33,408 bases of DNA from a virus: the IMG/VR virus record IMGVR_UViG_3300029319_006373, positions 1 to 33,408 of that record, one strand, 5' to 3'. Shown here piece after piece: positions 32,766 to 33,408 of the stretch; position 1 is the stretch's first letter, and each line of letters opens with the position of its first letter. The translations under genes were made by a program, and so were the position numbers. The notes beneath the pieces were generated by a model, which had not been told where the DNA came from, did not search any database, and worked only from the letters and a program-made list of their open reading frames with translations.

Positions 32766-33307
32766 ATATACCATCACACGGAAAGTATCAGTGGTTATCT
32801 ATACTTTATGCTTTTGTAAGTGAGTATAAACCTACAAAGGTTGTAGAGTTAGGACCCGCTACAGGTTACACAACCATCACAATGGCTCAAGCTCTTAAGG
32901 ATAATAACAACGGACACATTAACTCTTATGATATTTGGAATGACCAATATTGGGGAACACAAGAAAATTGTCAGAATGAAATAAATAACTGGAACGTACA
33001 AGATTATGTTACCTTAAAACATATGGACTTTTACGATTGGATAGAAACTAACGAAGAATTTGATTTCCTATATATGGACATTGATAATGACGGTGATAAA
33101 ATATTAAAACTTTATGAAAGTGTTAAACCTCAAATCGAAACAGGTTCAATAGTTCTCTTTGAAGGAGGTTCAGAGGAACGTGATAAATATGTTGATGAGA
33201 ATGTAACTAAAATGAATGATGTCAAAGATATACTAGATTATAACCTACTAACGAATGATACAAAATATTCGGTTTCAGGAATATGGAATAAGGAAATGTA
33301 TCAATGA
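32762..33307 (+). CDS. Class I SAM methyltransferase
   Basis: A 181-residue methyltransferase-like protein. TKVVELGPATGYTTITMAQAL is motif I (E-L-G-P-x-x-G), INSYDIWND the acidic strand, DYVTLKHMDFYDWI motif II, and FDFLYMDIDNDGDKILKLYES the catalytic-strand region resembling family 24. Substrate unknown; sugar or amino-sugar methylation fits the location. Joined to the aminotransferase gene and to the next gene by ATGA overlaps. Confidence 0.7.
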   Translation: MNIPSHGKYQWLSILYAFVSEYKPTKVVELGPATGYTTITMAQALKDNNNGHINSYDIWNDQYWGTQENCQNEINNWNVQDYVTLKHMDFYDWIETNEEFDFLYMDIDNDGDKILKLYESVKPQIETGSIVLFEGGSEERDKYVDENVTKMNDVKDILDYNLLTNDTKYSVSGIWNKEMYQ

Positions 33308-33408
33308 AAAAGATATTAGTTATAGCTACAGGATGGCATTTTAGTTCACAATTTTACACCTATATGCCAAGACAAAAAGTACCTGAGGGTTATCAAATAG
33401 ATTACTTT
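33304..33408 (+). CDS. Unidentified protein, 3' partial
   Basis: Open frame from an ATG in an ATGA overlap to the window edge, 35 codons visible. It begins KKILVIATGWHFSSQFY and continues MPRQKVPEGYQIDYF, an alpha/beta first strand and loop like that of glycosyltransferases or nucleotide-sugar enzymes. Too short for a family call. Confidence 0.6.
   Translation, partial: MKKILVIATGWHFSSQFYTYMPRQKVPEGYQIDYF

Noticed and set aside
1-33408. Absence of GCGC as a second avoided site
   Set aside because: I saw none, but GCG and CGC are themselves so rare in this AT-rich sequence that only about one copy would be expected; no inference is possible.
13560-33408. The glycan block as a recently acquired bacterial O-antigen island or a prophage-host boundary
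   Set aside because: Base composition, AGA-rich codon use, tight overlaps, single strand and the lack of GATC look the same as in the replication genes; I saw no integrase, transposase, tRNA or att-like repeat.
1-33408. tRNA or other structured RNA genes
   Set aside because: The only gaps between genes are shorter than 75 bases and contain promoter-like or leader sequence; no cloverleaf or riboswitch-like conserved element was visible.

Overview
This window looks like part of the genome of a T4-like (myovirus-type) bacteriophage, probably marine. It is AT-rich (by eye about one third G+C). Every convincing gene lies on the + strand, and genes are packed with ATGA/TAATG overlaps or gaps of a few bases. 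The first 12 kb carry a T4-style replication set. The strong AGGAG-type ribosome sites and two TTGACA-N18-TATATT promoters suit a proteobacterial host better than a Bacteroidetes one, but host identity is inference.

Region 1 (1-10.5 kb), replication and nucleotide supply: UvsX/RecA-like recombinase (5' end cut by the window edge), Rnh-type 5'-3' exonuclease, gp41-like DnaB helicase, a monomeric B12-dependent class II ribonucleotide reductase, family B DNA polymerase (gp43-like), sliding clamp (gp45-like), clamp-loader ATPase (gp44-like), a zinc-ribbon protein, a 51-residue protein whose tail overlaps the next gene in another frame, and a gp62-like clamp-loader small subunit.

Region 2 (10.5-13.55 kb), small accessory genes: a DUF1599-like protein, two unknowns, a Cas4/RecB-like nuclease with a probable Fe-S cluster, an unknown, a SLOG/DUF2493 protein, a ribbon-helix-helix candidate and a coiled-coil-like small protein.

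Region 3 (13.56 kb to the end), a roughly 20-kb unidirectional glycan block with no clear internal promoter. It holds nine glycosyltransferase-type genes (GT4 x2, GT2, a GT9-like/methyltransferase fusion, TOD1/MUCI70-like, two other GT-A types, DUF5672, and a GT42/sialyltransferase-like one). It also holds a TagD/RfaE-like nucleotidyltransferase and five methyltransferase domains. A nonulosonic-acid module follows: NeuB without its SAF domain, a cobalamin-type radical SAM enzyme, a HAD phosphatase, a 24-residue membrane peptide, NeuA, and the GT42-like transferase. After that comes a dTDP-deoxyaminosugar module: a C-methyltransferase, RmlC-like and FdtA/QdtA-like cupins, a 2-oxoglutarate/Fe(II) oxygenase, an RmlD-like reductase and a DegT aminotransferase. 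RmlA and RmlB are not in the window. Together these could make, decorate and transfer an unusual acidic or branched sugar onto virion proteins or the host surface; the target is unknown.

Two features run through the whole window: I found no GATC tetranucleotide, where roughly a hundred would be expected from composition, and there are two enzymes of cobalamin-using families. The absence of GATC extends evenly over the replication and glycan blocks, arguing that the glycan genes are long-term residents of this genome.
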